Shown piece by piece: positions 1 to 9,833 of a DNA stretch of 64,000 nt. Position 1 is the stretch's first letter; each line of letters opens with the position of its first letter. The notes under the pieces are model-generated. The model was not told where the DNA came from. It saw nothing but the letters and a program-made list of their open reading frames with translations, and searched no databases. This DNA comes from JAYUDN01 sp043739785 (GTDB taxonomy: Bacteria; Patescibacteriota; Gracilibacteria; BD1-5; UBA2023), in contig JAYUDN010000002.1 of NCBI GenBank assembly GCA_043739785.1, positions 1 through 64,000 on the forward strand, given 5' to 3'. The translations under genes were made by a program, and so were the position numbers.

Positions 1-123
1 TAAAGAAACAATTGAATTAGAAAAAGAACTTCTTATACTTCTTTATAAGTTTTACCAGAAATAATTACTTTTTAATATTTCTTCTGGTCTAGAGCCTTCA
101 CTAATTACTCATTACTACCCCCC

Positions 124-801
124 ATGAACCAGATAGAAATCGAAGTCAAAGTCCTCCTCCAGAGTGAGGCAAATGCCGAGAAGTTTATGTCTACACTTCG
201 ATCGCGATGAGAAGTGAAGATGATCGGGAAGAATTCCCAGCTCAATCACTACTTCAATGGTGGGGATTTCTCCCAGATGGTCGAGCAGTTTCGAGAAGTA
301 TTGTCCGAAGGAGATCTCGCGAAACTTGAGCATATTATCCAGATAGGCAAGTCCTTCTCAGTCCGCACTCGACAGGCGGATGAACGGGTGATCTTCGTCA
401 TCAAGGCATCGATCGACGAGACCAATAGCATCAATGGAACGTGACGTATCGAGTTCGAAGCGGACGTGAGTATGTCGATCGATGATCTCGACGCCCGACT
501 CCTCGCCTCGGGATGTACCTATGCTTCGAAGTGGTCTCGATACCGTGAGGAATACAGCTACAAAGACTATACAATCTGCCTCGATAAAAATAGTGGATAT
601 GGGTACCTCGTCGAGTTTGAACGAGTAGTTTCTGATAGTTCTGAGCTTGATACGATCAAGGCGGAGATACGAAGCGAGATAGAGTCTCTCGGATTCGAAG
701 AGCTCTCGCAAGATCGAGTCAATCGTATGTACGAGTTCTACTGTCAGCACTGGCCAGAGTACTATGGAGCGAGTGAATTCAAGTATTTTACCGTCGAATA
801 G
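124..801 (+). CDS. CYTH domain protein (triphosphate-binding)
   Basis: A 225-residue protein of the CYTH (adenylate cyclase/thiamine triphosphatase) superfamily, whose members bind triphosphorylated substrates in an eight-stranded tunnel and hydrolyse or transfer phosphate with divalent metal. The start carries the hallmark ExExK motif (IEIEVKV, residues 4-10), and acidic and basic strands such as IEFEADVS and YLVEFERV alternate through the chain. Two in-frame TGA codons (208 and 442) must be read as Gly to reach the TAG at 799. The substrate cannot be told from sequence; inorganic triphosphate is a reasonable guess. A second CYTH gene lies at 47956. It is probably a single transcription unit, with the next gene 87 bp downstream. 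Confidence 0.8.
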
Positions 802-888
802 TTTTTCCATTTCTGTCATTCACTCATAAAATAGTCGATAGATATTTTTTCCTAGATAAGCCCACGTAACTCTCTGTATTTTTCTCTC

Positions 889-1629
889 ATGATAGAAGTT
901 TCTGTATTCCTCATAGCGCTCGCTTCTTCTTTTATCGGGCTCCTCATCCCTGGAGTGGGCTCTGCCCTTTCAGTGAGTACGCTTATCCTCATAGGGATAC
1001 CAATCCAACTTGCGAAAGCGGTGTATCAGATAGGAAATGTTGGTATAAATCTCTGAGCGCTTATACCTCTCCTCCGGACTCAAAAACTCCGATGAGACCT
1101 CATCATCCCCATCTCATTTCTTGCGGTTTTATGATGATTTCTCTGAGGAAAAATACTCGTAGATATTTCTCCGGAAGTGTTACTCAAACTTACGGGATGA
1201 TTCATGATTGTTCTCCTGATGGTCAATATACTCATGCCAAAGCTCTGACTTATGACCTCGGAGGTTTCTAAAAAAAGAAAATTTACCGGATTTTTTGGTT
1301 ATTTCCTCCTCAATATCCTCTTCTCGGTGCTCCCTATGGGAACGGGAATATTATTCCAGTTTCTTCATACCTTTTTCTTTCGAGTGACGAACCTCCAGGC
1401 TCGACTGATGGGATGTTTTCTTACGATGCCATTTGTCGTGTGATTTATATTTCCTTTGATACAAAGCGGAGTCTACAATATCCGATATATGATAATATTC
1501 TCCGTGTGAGGATATATCGGTGGATTTATCGGAGCCAAAAGTGGTATAAAACTCGGAAATACTTGGCTCAAAAAGATGCTAATGGGTTGGCTCTTCATTC
1601 TCGGGATATATTTCCTATTCTTTGCATAA
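889..1629 (+). CDS. TauE/SafE-family membrane transporter
   Basis: A 246-residue, very hydrophobic protein with about seven to eight membrane spans. The glycine-rich first helix (IGLLIPGVGSAL) and a related helix pair in the second half fit the TauE/SafE (DUF81) family of anion exporters, which move sulfite, sulfoacetate or similar organic anions across the inner membrane. At least eight in-frame TGA codons, two of them adjacent near 1135, fall at glycine-like sites in helices. It ends 7 bp before tmk, so the two are probably co-transcribed. The substrate is unknown. Confidence 0.65.
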
Positions 1630-1636
1630 ATCCTCT

Positions 1637-2278
1637 ATGTATATCGTCTTCGAAGGCATCGTCGGGAGTGGGAAAACGACACAAGTGAAAAAACTGGGGG
1701 AGTATTTCCGTGCCAATCCTCCTCGTCCTCTTTCTCAAGAGGGGATACCGCCAGAAGTTCTCATCATTCGGGAGCCTGGCTCGACGCCGATCGCCGAGGA
1801 TATACGGTACTTGGCGCAGGGAAAAATCTGGGAGTGAGAAACTATGCATCCCCTCACCAATGCCTACCTCTTTGCGGCTGCTCGAGCACAGACCATAGAG
1901 ACCGTCATTAAACCAGCATTGAAAATGGGGAAAATAGTGATCTCGGATCGATCCTTTCTCTCATCCTGTGCGATCCAGTGAGTGGCCCAGTGACTCGGGG
2001 TTGAGAGGGTACTAGCCATCAATACTGAAGCTCTCGACTCCACTCTGCCTGATCTCGTTTTCTATCTCGAAATCGATATAGATCTCGCCCTTTCTCGAAC
2101 CTCAGATCGTGGAGGTGATAAGTTCGAATGAGAAGGGAAGGCATTTTATGAAAAAATTACAGAAGGATATAATATGTGTGAACAGTTGGAAATTATGAGA
2201 AATCGTTTTATAAGAATCGATGCCAATGGGAGTGCAGATGAAGTTTTTGAGAAGATTTTAGAAAAGCTCAATATATAA
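1637..2278 (+). CDS. tmk: Thymidylate kinase
   Basis: Phosphorylates dTMP to dTDP in DNA precursor synthesis. The 213-residue length is normal. It has a P-loop at the N-terminus (FEGIVGSGKTT, residues 5-15), the dTMP-binding REPG stretch (IIREPGSTP), a DRS motif (ISDRSFLSS) and the late LEIDIDLAL strand. Usual family members have DG before the lysine-containing loop; here it is IVGSGKTT. The ATG at 1637 is chosen over a TTG 15 bases upstream because the chain then starts directly at the first beta strand (MYIVFEG). Several Gly codons are TGA. It is tightly packed between two membrane protein genes. Confidence 0.9.
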
Positions 2279-2282
2279 AAAT

Positions 2283-2906
2283 ATGGCATTTTTACAGTCA
2301 CATACCTTTGCTATCATTGCTTCCTTGATTGCGCTCGGAGTTGAAGGAAGGTATATCTATAGTATCATCCGGAGAAAAACGATACCAAACTTTACTGGGT
2401 GGTTTATCATAGCCCTTTCTATGACATTCGTATTTTTCTCGGGTATGGCTTGAGGTGCTGGTTCTACGATCTGGCTCATAGGGACTCTCGCAGTACTCCA
2501 TTCTATTGAAGCGCTCCTTGCGTTATTTTATGGATACTTTCGCATCACTTTTTTAGAAAAATGATTCATCATCCTTGCCCTTCTCTCCTTACTAGTCTGG
2601 TATATAGTCGAGGATGCTCTTTATACTATCATCATCAACACACTTATCGATAGTTTCGGTATGATTTCTATCGCTTATAAACTCTTTCGTTTTCCTGAGA
2701 CAGAAGATTCGATTGCTTGGTGAGTATCTGTTCTTATGTACGGTATCGATATCCTTGCCGTTACCGATTGGAAAATAGCAAATGCACTCTTTATCTCAGT
2801 AAATTTTATCGAGTGTTTTATTATCTTTATTCTCACATTTCGGCATCGTAGATTTCTCCAGATCCTCCAGCTTCTCCTTTCCCAATACTTTCATATTAAA
2901 CTTTAA
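2283..2906 (+). CDS. Multi-span membrane protein of unknown function
   Basis: A 207-residue protein with about six to seven hydrophobic segments separated by short loops; I do not recognise the family. It starts 4 bp after the tmk stop and ends 3 bp before the NUDIX gene, so it sits inside an apparent operon running from about 0.9 to 3.9 kb. Three glycine positions are TGA. The spacing of helices and a mid-protein acidic pair (VEDALYTI) could suit a small transporter or an integral membrane enzyme, but nothing catalytic is evident. Confidence 0.6.
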
Positions 2907-2909
2907 CTT

Positions 2910-3455
2910 ATGTCTCTTTCTTCCCTTATTTCTGAGCTTCAGGCTCACGCCCTCCAGTATCCTCAAGAAAAAGATGCCACTCTTCAGACGATTGCTTGGA
3001 TAGAAACACATGGAACTTTTGCTTTTGTGAAGGATAATCTCGATGGACATATCACCGGTTCTATGATGATTACGAATCCAGATCAGACAAAAGTACTCCT
3101 GATGCTCCATAAGAAGTTCCAGCGTTGGCAACAGTTCGGAGGACACTGTGATGGAGAGATTGATGTGAGGGGTGTAGCGATTCGGGAATTCCATGAAGAG
3201 TCAGGTATTGATCGTGAACCAGAAATCATCTGAGAGATATTCCTCGTTGACGTCCACGCGATATCTCGCGATGCGAAGGGGAGGCCTCCACATTTTCATT
3301 TTGATATTATGTACCTCGGAGTCATACCAGAAGATACACCATTTACTCGACAAGAATCTGAAGTCGATGATATTCGTTGGTTTGACAGAGAGGGAATTGA
3401 GTCCCTCATCGAGCAGGATATGGTCTGGCGAATAGAGAAAATTCCATCCTCTTAA
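2910..3455 (+). CDS. NUDIX hydrolase
   Basis: A 181-residue NUDIX protein that should cleave a nucleoside diphosphate linked to another group using Mg2+. The NUDIX box is complete: GGHCDGEIDVRGVAIREF continuing HEESGI, matching GX5EX7REUXEEXGU. A preceding strand (QTKVLLMLHKKFQRWQQF) is typical of family members acting on small nucleotide substrates. One TGA-Gly at 3231 lies just after the box, so a standard-code reading would cut the protein after 107 residues. It is followed 10 bp later by a HIT hydrolase, giving a pair of nucleotide-cleaning enzymes. The substrate is unknown. Confidence 0.85.
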
Positions 3456-3465
3456 TTTTCTTTTT

Positions 3466-3903
3466 ATGAACATGAACGAAGACCGCAAGGCTTACGATGC
3501 CAAAACTCGAGAAAAAATCCTCGGACGTGAGGAGTGTCCCTTTTGTGATGTTTCCGCTCAGGCAGATCATACCGTATGGAAAGGGAAATATTGGTATATT
3601 CTGAGGAATCTCTATCCATACTCTGGCGATGAGCAGCATCTGATGGTGGTACCATACGTGCATAAAACATTTGCTACTGAACTCACGAGTGATGAGGTTG
3701 GAGAACTCGTCGAAGTATATCAGTTTATGAAAGATTTTTATGGGGATACTCAGTATTTCTCATGTACGAGAGAGACGATGGGAAATCGGAGTGTTGAACA
3801 CTACCATACCCACTTTTTTCCGGGACACCTTCAGTGAAAATACCTTCGAAAAATGCTTGAAATTCAGGGATTCCCGATCGAAGAAGACCTTCATATCCCG
3901 TAG
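3466..3903 (+). CDS. HIT family nucleotide hydrolase/transferase
   Basis: A 145-residue histidine-triad protein. The catalytic triad is visible as EHYHTHFFP (about residues 112-120), and an N-terminal CPFC pair fits the zinc-associated cysteines of some HIT enzymes. Members hydrolyse or transfer nucleotidyl groups, for example Ap4A or AMP-lysine adducts. A TGA-Gly at 3835 follows the triad; the last 22 residues would be lost under the standard code. It lies at the end of the run tmk-membrane protein-NUDIX-HIT and probably shares their transcript. Confidence 0.85.
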
Positions 3904-4013
3904 GAAAAAGAGTTGGAAAAAGAAGAGAATTGGATAGGATACGAATGTTGAAAATACGAAACCACAGTGTACTATTTTTCGTTATAACTGGTTTGAGGCA
4001 TAATCCATAAACT

Positions 4014-5204
4014 ATGAAAAATTTCTTTATCATCGATGTCTACAATCTCATTTACCGTATGTTTTATGCCATTCCGGAGATGCACACACCAGATGGAAAA
4101 CAGATCAATGCCGTCTTTGGAGTAGCGAAGTTTCTCCGTTCTCTCTGGGAAAATGGGGAAACGCATCACCTCGTCATCACGACGGATGGTCCTGGGGAAA
4201 ATGTTCGACATCAGCTCTTCGCAGAGTACAAAGGGACTCGTGACCGTATGCCAGATAATCTCCGATCTCAAATTCCGGAAGTTTTCAAGCTTTTCGAGGT
4301 TCTCCGTATTCCGGTTCTTGAAAAGGAAGGATACGAAGCGGATGACCTTATCGGGTCGATGGTGCATCACATCAAACATCAGGATAAAAATGGAGTAGAT
4401 TGGTCGAACCTCCAAGCGGTGATTATCTCTTCAGACAAGGATCTCTGTCAGTTCGTCGAAGATGGGAAGGTACACATCTTTGATGCGATGAAGCAGAAAT
4501 TCCTCCGTCGCGCTGATGTCATCGAGAAGTTCTCGGTGCCTCCAGAACAGGTGGTCGATTATCTCGCGATTGTCGGGGATACCTCAGACAATATTCCTGG
4601 GATTATGGGATTTGGTCCGAAGAAGGCAGAGGACCTCCTCGGCAGATTCGGAAGCCTCGCAGGGATCTATGACCACCTCGATGATATCTCGGAGAAGCTC
4701 AGAAATACGCTCATTGAACAAAGAGAAAATGCCTTTCTGTCCTACCAACTCGCTTCCATTCATACGGATCTACCGATTGATTTTGATCTCGCGAGTTCTG
4801 AGTTTTCGAATACCAATTTTTGGAATGATGAACTCATCGCCTTGTTTCAGACTTTTGGTTTCAAATCCCTTCTTCCTACTCAGTACCAAGCCGTTGTGAA
4901 AAAATATGAAACTCGCGAAGCTCGTGAAGTTGACTCACTCGAAAAGATGAATGATTTTATGAAAGAAATGGCCAAGCAGAAAGAGCTGATTCTCACCACT
5001 GATCAGTCACATATTTACGTCTCTTTCAATACAATTAACTACCATATCGAACCCGTAAAAGTCGATATCGCTTCATTTATTTATTTCTTAGAAACCAGTG
5101 GTATCCTCGTGGTCGGGTATGATGTGAAGGAAGATCTCAAACGTATTTTCCGATATAAAAATCCCCTCCAAACTGAAGTGGAGGGGCAGGGGAGATTGTT
5201 TTAG
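4014..5204 (+). CDS. 5'-3' exonuclease (PolA N-terminal type), truncated after start of 3'-5' exo region
   Basis: A 396-residue protein equivalent to the N-terminal flap-exonuclease domain of DNA polymerase I, which removes RNA primers and flaps. The metal-binding aspartates are visible (FIIDVYN; EGYEADDLIG; ISSDKDL; VGDTSDNIPGI) and the helix-3-turn-helix follows (GFGPKKAEDLL). After about residue 300 comes a segment resembling the beginning of PolA's 3'-5' exonuclease-like domain (ILVVGYDVKEDLKRI), but the protein stops there. No polymerase domain follows. The last codons lie inside the terminator hairpin of the convergent gene, and the two stop codons overlap by three bases (TTAG). It is either a functional stand-alone exonuclease or a decayed polA. 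Confidence 0.85.
   Translation: MKNFFIIDVYNLIYRMFYAIPEMHTPDGKQINAVFGVAKFLRSLWENGETHHLVITTDGPGENVRHQLFAEYKGTRDRMPDNLRSQIPEVFKLFEVLRIPVLEKEGYEADDLIGSMVHHIKHQDKNGVDWSNLQAVIISSDKDLCQFVEDGKVHIFDAMKQKFLRRADVIEKFSVPPEQVVDYLAIVGDTSDNIPGIMGFGPKKAEDLLGRFGSLAGIYDHLDDISEKLRNTLIEQRENAFLSYQLASIHTDLPIDFDLASSEFSNTNFWNDELIALFQTFGFKSLLPTQYQAVVKKYETREAREVDSLEKMNDFMKEMAKQKELILTTDQSHIYVSFNTINYHIEPVKVDIASFIYFLETSGILVVGYDVKEDLKRIFRYKNPLQTEVEGQGRLF
5163..5186 (-). terminator. Rho-independent terminator of the convergent hydrolase gene
   Basis: A perfect 8-bp inverted repeat (CCCCTCCA / TGGAGGGG) with an 8-base loop. On the minus strand it is followed by ATTTTTAT, so it should end transcripts of the peptidoglycan hydrolase gene whose stop is at 5201-5203. 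It sits entirely within the last codons of the plus-strand exonuclease gene. Confidence 0.7.
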
Positions 5205-6844
5205 GCCTGGCTATTAGAACTATGTATTGCTTTTGCTAGTAATACTACATTGGAAAATTCGAAATGCATAGGATCAAATCGAGTCTTCCAATCTCCTCAC
5301 CATATAAAACCATTTTCTTTCATAATTTGTACAAACCTTTCTGGTATATCTCTTTGCCCATTTCCGAAAGATCACATATTCTCTTGAGGATTTAAATCTA
5401 ATGCAATTCAAAGGGCATGATTACTCAGTGTTGTAGTTCCTTCTATATTTCTCCAATTATACCCTTCAGCTCTGTGTATTTTATACCCACTTAATGCCGG
5501 ATCTTGTTTTATAGTATTTTCTGCTGACTTAAGGGCAGGGACAATTGATCGATGAAGATTTATAGGTATTCATAGAAAACTCGTCTTTTCTAGATTTCTT
5601 TCAATATCTTCTCGGTTTCATCACATCACAGAGATCGGTGAATCTCATTTTCATTCCAGCTGCGCTGAAAATATTTCACCCAAATCTCAACGAATACCTT
5701 TCTCTCATTCTACATCTTTTGGCCTTTCAAATACTTCACAGAAAACTGCAGCTGCTTCTCTAATTGTTTTTGAATTCCTTAGGGGTTCGAGTATCTTCTG
5801 TTCAGTTGTATTCATTTCTCCCCAAGCTAACTCTAGTTGTTCCTGATGACTCATTTCTAAAATCTTTTTTCCATACTTTCTTTCAAGATCTTCTTTTCTT
5901 TCTTTTTCCCACTGAAAAATACCAACTGCAATTCCATTGGTATTTCTTGGATTAGCACTACTTTCTCTGAATTCGTTAGCGACTATTCAACAAGCCTGTT
6001 CATGGGTAAATCATTTTCATTTCCAGAAATCGTATGATTCCCGTGTGAGGGTATTGAGTTCAATCCATCTATTGTTTGGAATTCGAGAAATCCTCTCAAT
6101 ATAGATATCATTTGCTGTATCACTTTCTCATTGGTCGGAATTTCGTTTTAGCCCCTGCGCTTCTTTTCCATTTACAAATTCAGATATTTCACTCGCCGTT
6201 GGAATAGTAACAATATCCCCGGAAAATACTGGAATGTATCCGTCGGCTGATGGTTTCGTATAGTAGCCGACCCGATTCTGTACGATGGAACGCACTCAGA
6301 TCTTCCCACCAACCTTTACATACCCGACATCAGCTGAAAGCATATGTCCGAGTCAGATACGGTTATAAGCACTTTTATTTTTACCAAAGTCTACATATAG
6401 TTCTTCTTCTCTAGCTAAATCTTTTCCATTGTAAGGCTCCTCGTGGATATTACCTTCGGCATCAGTTTTTCTTGCGTAGAGAAAAAACTTGGAGAGAAGG
6501 GTTCCTCGTTTTTCTTTATTCTTCCAAGTTTCATCTTTATCTATTCGCATGAGATTCGATGCTGAAAGGCTATCTAAAGAGTCCTTCCCATCGTTCGATT
6601 TTTCTCGTGCTAAAGCATTTGTTCGACTCAGTTCAGTATAAGTTTTGGTGCGATTGAGTTCTCGCTTTATCGAAAGTATTTGCTCACGAATTGCCTTCTT
6701 CTCCTCGATAGATTTTGCTCGTAGAAGCTCACTCTGCAATCTATCGAGTTCTCACTGCGTGGTTATTTTTGGAATATCAGTTTCAACCTGTAGATTGTTT
6801 CCAGGTGATTTAGATACCCCATCTTGTCGATAAAATACTGGCAT
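5201..6844 (-). CDS. Two-domain peptidoglycan hydrolase: phage-tail-lysozyme-like plus M15 (VanY) peptidase
   Basis: A 547-residue protein rebuilt through about 20 TGA codons; the standard code shows only fragments. Residues 1-270 are charged and helical, with a small beta-rich part (VRSIVQNRVGYYTKPSADG). Residues about 276-375 resemble the phage tail lysozyme (Phage_lysozyme2) domain: GFTHEQACGIVANEFRESS, then NGIAVGIFQWEKER and a late FERP. Residues about 425-540 are an M15 D,D-carboxypeptidase: the zinc motif is SNHALGIALDLNP, with WGGDW and DPMHFEF. No signal peptide is evident, so export route is unclear. It may cut glycan and peptide bonds of host, prey or self walls. It stands alone between convergent and divergent neighbours. 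Confidence 0.8.
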
Positions 6845-6922
6845 AGGGATAGATTTATATTTGTATAATAGGTATTTTTATCGAAAAATCAATATTTTTT
6901 CTTATTCGCTTCCCTCATCTTG

Positions 6923-7279
6923 CTATTGTCCAATCGTCGTGAGAGCCTCTTCTTCACTATCATAAATAGGGATGATGCTTGTGATTCCTACGAGATCCAG
7001 AGTATCATTGACTTCTGGAGAGAGGGCACAGAGGAAAAATTTCCCACCGGCATCCTCCGTTCGTTGGGAGATATCAGCAATATATCCGATGGACTTACTA
7101 TTGAGGTACTGGAGTTGTTCCATATTGAATATGGTTTTTGAGTTTTCGAAGGCTCCGATATCGGTCATGATGGCAGGGAAGGTACTGTCCACATTGGTCT
7201 CGTCGAGCTCTCCTATAAAGGAAAAAACCTTCACCCCAGTATCGGTGGTCCGTTTTTTGATTTCGAGTTGCGTAAGCAT
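6923..7279 (-). CDS. STAS domain protein (anti-sigma factor antagonist type)
   Basis: A 118-residue single STAS domain protein. The order of strands and helices fits SpoIIAA/RsbV-like proteins: VKVFSFIGELDETNVD at the start, then NSKTIFNMEQLQYLNSKSIG, where the serines at the start of the second helix mark the usual phosphorylation site, and a final ALTTIG helix. Such proteins switch partner kinases or anti-sigma factors by phosphorylation. No partner kinase or phosphatase gene is adjacent. It ends at TAG and has no in-frame TGA. Confidence 0.8.
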   Translation of the reverse strand: MLTQLEIKKRTTDTGVKVFSFIGELDETNVDSTFPAIMTDIGAFENSKTIFNMEQLQYLNSKSIGYIADISQRTEDAGGKFFLCALSPEVNDTLDLVGITSIIPIYDSEEEALTTIGQ

Positions 7280-7374
7280 AGTAAAGTATTAATTCCTCTA
7301 GATTATATCAGGTTTTCCTCGGAAGTGCAAACTTTTTCTTTGCAAATTATGACTTTTTCGTAGACTTCTCTTCT

Positions 7375-8325
7375 ATGAAGTTTACAATTTTAGATTCGAA
7401 TCCTCCGCTTTCCCATCTTTCGTTTTGGCAATCGTGAGTATGGAAGGAGATTCTTCTCGAATCAGGACAGGCTCGAAGTGCCTTCTACTTTGGAAATGAA
7501 AAGGTCGCGATAATGGTCGAAGTTCGTACCCTGTGATTTGGCCAGAGAGGAGCTTTTGCTCTTGGTTGTGATCTCCCTGATGATGTATTGAAGCCGATGA
7601 TTGTGGATCTCAAAAAGGAACTGAAACAACTCGGGGTGCTCTTTCTCCAGATCGAACCCCTCTCTGAAGTACTCGAAATCTGACTCGAGAGCTCATATCG
7701 ATCATTTCTTGTTCCCTATACTCGAACGATTGATCTCACGTTTCCCCTCGAAGACATATTCAAATGAATGCACGAGAAGGGACGATACAATATACGACTG
7801 GCTGAAAAGAGGGGAGTTCGCATCGAGCGAGTTCAACCGACGCGAGAAAATCTTGACCTCTGGTACGAGCTCCTCTCGGAAACGACGGAGCGAGATAGTT
7901 TTTCTCAGAACAGTTTTGCCTATTACAAAGTATTTCTAGATCAAATCGGAGCGAATGGATGACTTTACCTCGCTTTCTATGAAAACCAGGTCATCGCGGC
8001 GAGTATTGCGGTCTTCACCCCAGAACGAGCTATATACTACTATGGAGCATCGCGTTCGGATGTCCTCCTTCGAAAACATATGGCCCCTTACCTTCTCCAA
8101 TGGCAGATGATCCAAGATGCGAAAGCCTATGGATCGAAGATCTATGATTTTCTCGGTATTGCCAGTCCTCATAATCCACATGATCACCTTCGTGGTGTCT
8201 CGAATTTCAAGGAAAAATTCGGGGGCTCAATCGTGAAACTTCCGAAAAAACGAATTATCCCACTTTCACAGAAGTACTATCCTTTTATAACGGCGTATAA
8301 ACTGAAGCAACTCCTCGGGAAATAG
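7375..8325 (+). CDS. FemAB-family peptidyltransferase (peptidoglycan cross-bridge enzyme)
   Basis: A 316-residue member of the Fem/GNAT-fold family that adds amino acids from aminoacyl-tRNA to the peptidoglycan stem peptide. Two GNAT-like halves can be followed; the second contains YLAFYENQVIAASIAVF and APYLLQWQMIQDAKAYG, and the C-terminal block YDFLGIASPHNPHD...GVSNFKEKFGG is the most typical FemAB stretch. Five TGA-Gly codons are needed. With murE, FtsW/RodA and the M15 enzyme it supports a true peptidoglycan wall. Start ATG is preceded by CTCTTCT with no Shine-Dalgarno. Confidence 0.8.
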
Positions 8326-8331
8326 TCTCTA

Positions 8332-9300
8332 TTATCCTACTTCGGAGATCTTTATCAGTAACCGCTCAATCGTAGGATATATCTGTTCTTCCGGGATGCC
8401 ACTCACTCATGGTTTTCCATTGAGCTCGAGGATGATGAAAGTGTCCTGCTCCGTAGGACTCTTCGATATATCATCACAGATAATATCGATACCACACCAT
8501 TCGAGATTGAGTTCATGCATTATGGATTTCATCATCGATTCTGTCTCTTTATGGAGGGGTTTTTCGGTGAAATGCATGGTTCCTCATGCCGAGAAATTGG
8601 AAATATCGAGGAGTTCGAGCACTTTTCATAAAGGGAGTATAGTATCCATCGAGTATCCTAATTCCTCGACTTTCAAGACAAAACTTGGATCAAAAACTTT
8701 GATTTTTGGATGGTGTTCTATAAAAGAATCGATAAGTACAGCGATGCTTGTTTCCCCATCTCCTACAATATGAGCCGGAATTGTCTGGTAGTAGGAAACA
8801 CACTGCTTTCGTGACATCAGGAGCCTCCAGATCTGCCCGGGGACGAACTTCTCGATGAGAAAAACTGGTTGGTATTTGAGTACTTCTTGGATTGCTTTTT
8901 TCAAATCCGAAGCGCATCCTACTTTTTTTACACCATTCCCAAGGGATTGTGAATTTGGCTTTATGATAATTGGGTATTCAATCTGGATGGCATATTTTCG
9001 CCATTGTTCCAGGTGCTTACTTATTGGAGTTTTTGAGTCGAAGTAGCAGGTATATCCGTGAGCTATCGGGTATCATTTGAACAGGAGAAAATCTCGAGTG
9101 TACCCTTTGTCTTCTATAAATTCGACACTTCCATGCGGATTGAAATCAAAATTATTGTTCCAGAAAAAGGACCGATTTCATCGTTGAAATTCGATAAATC
9201 CTGCACATCGATAGTCGTCAAGAGAGATATTCCATCCGTATTTATCGGCTATCTTTTCGATGATCGGGAGTATGGAAGCCCCCTGTTTCTTAGAGTTCAT
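8332..9300 (-). CDS. ATP-grasp ligase
   Basis: A 322-residue ATP-grasp protein. The central part has the ATP-binding lysines and strands (YPIIIKPNSQSLGNGVKKV; FLIEKFVPGQIWRLLM), then IPAHIVGDGETSIAVLID as in cyanophycin-synthetase/RimK-like ligases, and the metal-binding C-terminal CGIDIICDD...FIILELNGKPG. These enzymes join a carboxylate to an amine with ATP. The substrate is unknown; peptide or glutathione-like products are possible. Its start overlaps the stop of the YceD-like gene by 11 bases, so the two are translationally coupled. Confidence 0.8.
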
Positions 9301-9652
9301 GACACGCTATAATTATTTCTTCTCGAAGGACGGGAGCGAGGTCGATATTGCCTCCCTTGATCATATGGACTCAGGCAATGGCCTCCTCTGGATCATATTT
9401 CTCCGAGAAGGTACGCTCGAATCCTCCGATCGCTATATGATGTGGGACTCATTCGTAGGTAACATCGGTTTCGAGGTTCTTGAACACTACTTCGACACTA
9501 TCATCGAGTCCGATAATCTTCAGATCAAAGGAAAGGTCCTTCTGGAAGGTAATATCTTCGAAGTATCCATCGTAGATCGCTCAAGAAAATGAAAATTCCT
9601 TCGAATCACCAGTGTAGCTCGAGAGTATATCTGAAACGGGAATAGTAAACAT
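9290..9652 (-). CDS. YceD/DUF177 family protein (23S rRNA accumulation type)
   Basis: A 120-residue protein resembling DUF177 (YceD), which helps large-subunit rRNA accumulate in other bacteria. The typical C-terminal block is present (GGNIDLAPVLREEIIIACHEL), matching the usual 'DLxPxLREEIxL' ending, and the middle has the expected beta-rich, acidic character. In most bacteria yceD precedes rpmF (ribosomal protein L32); here an ATP-grasp gene takes that place with an 11-base overlap. Four Gly codons are TGA. Confidence 0.65.
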
Positions 9653-9833
9653 AGAGAAATGAAGGAGGTAGAAAGCGGGTGAGCTGGTGAGCAGATTAGC
9701 TGGTGAGGAGGTTAGCTGAGGAGGGATGGGATACTGGGAGGTTGGGAAGCAAGTATGGGGGAGATGCCCTCAAGAATACAAAGAGTGAAACTATAATCAA
9801 TATAATACTATAGTTTCAGATTTTTTCAAAATT
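9653..9833. repeat. Intergenic stretch with short imperfect repeats
   Basis: Between the divergently placed yceD start and the TPR gene end lies non-coding sequence. Positions about 9678-9722 hold several copies of GCTGGTGAG/TTAGCTG-type words in a row. No hairpin terminator is convincing, though the AT-rich part at 9795-9835 has many T runs. Upstream signals for yceD should be in the part nearest 9653. Confidence 0.4.

Noticed and set aside
358..819. 153-residue minus-strand frame
   Set aside because: Antisense to the CYTH gene, whose ExExK motif and length are clear once TGA is read as Gly.
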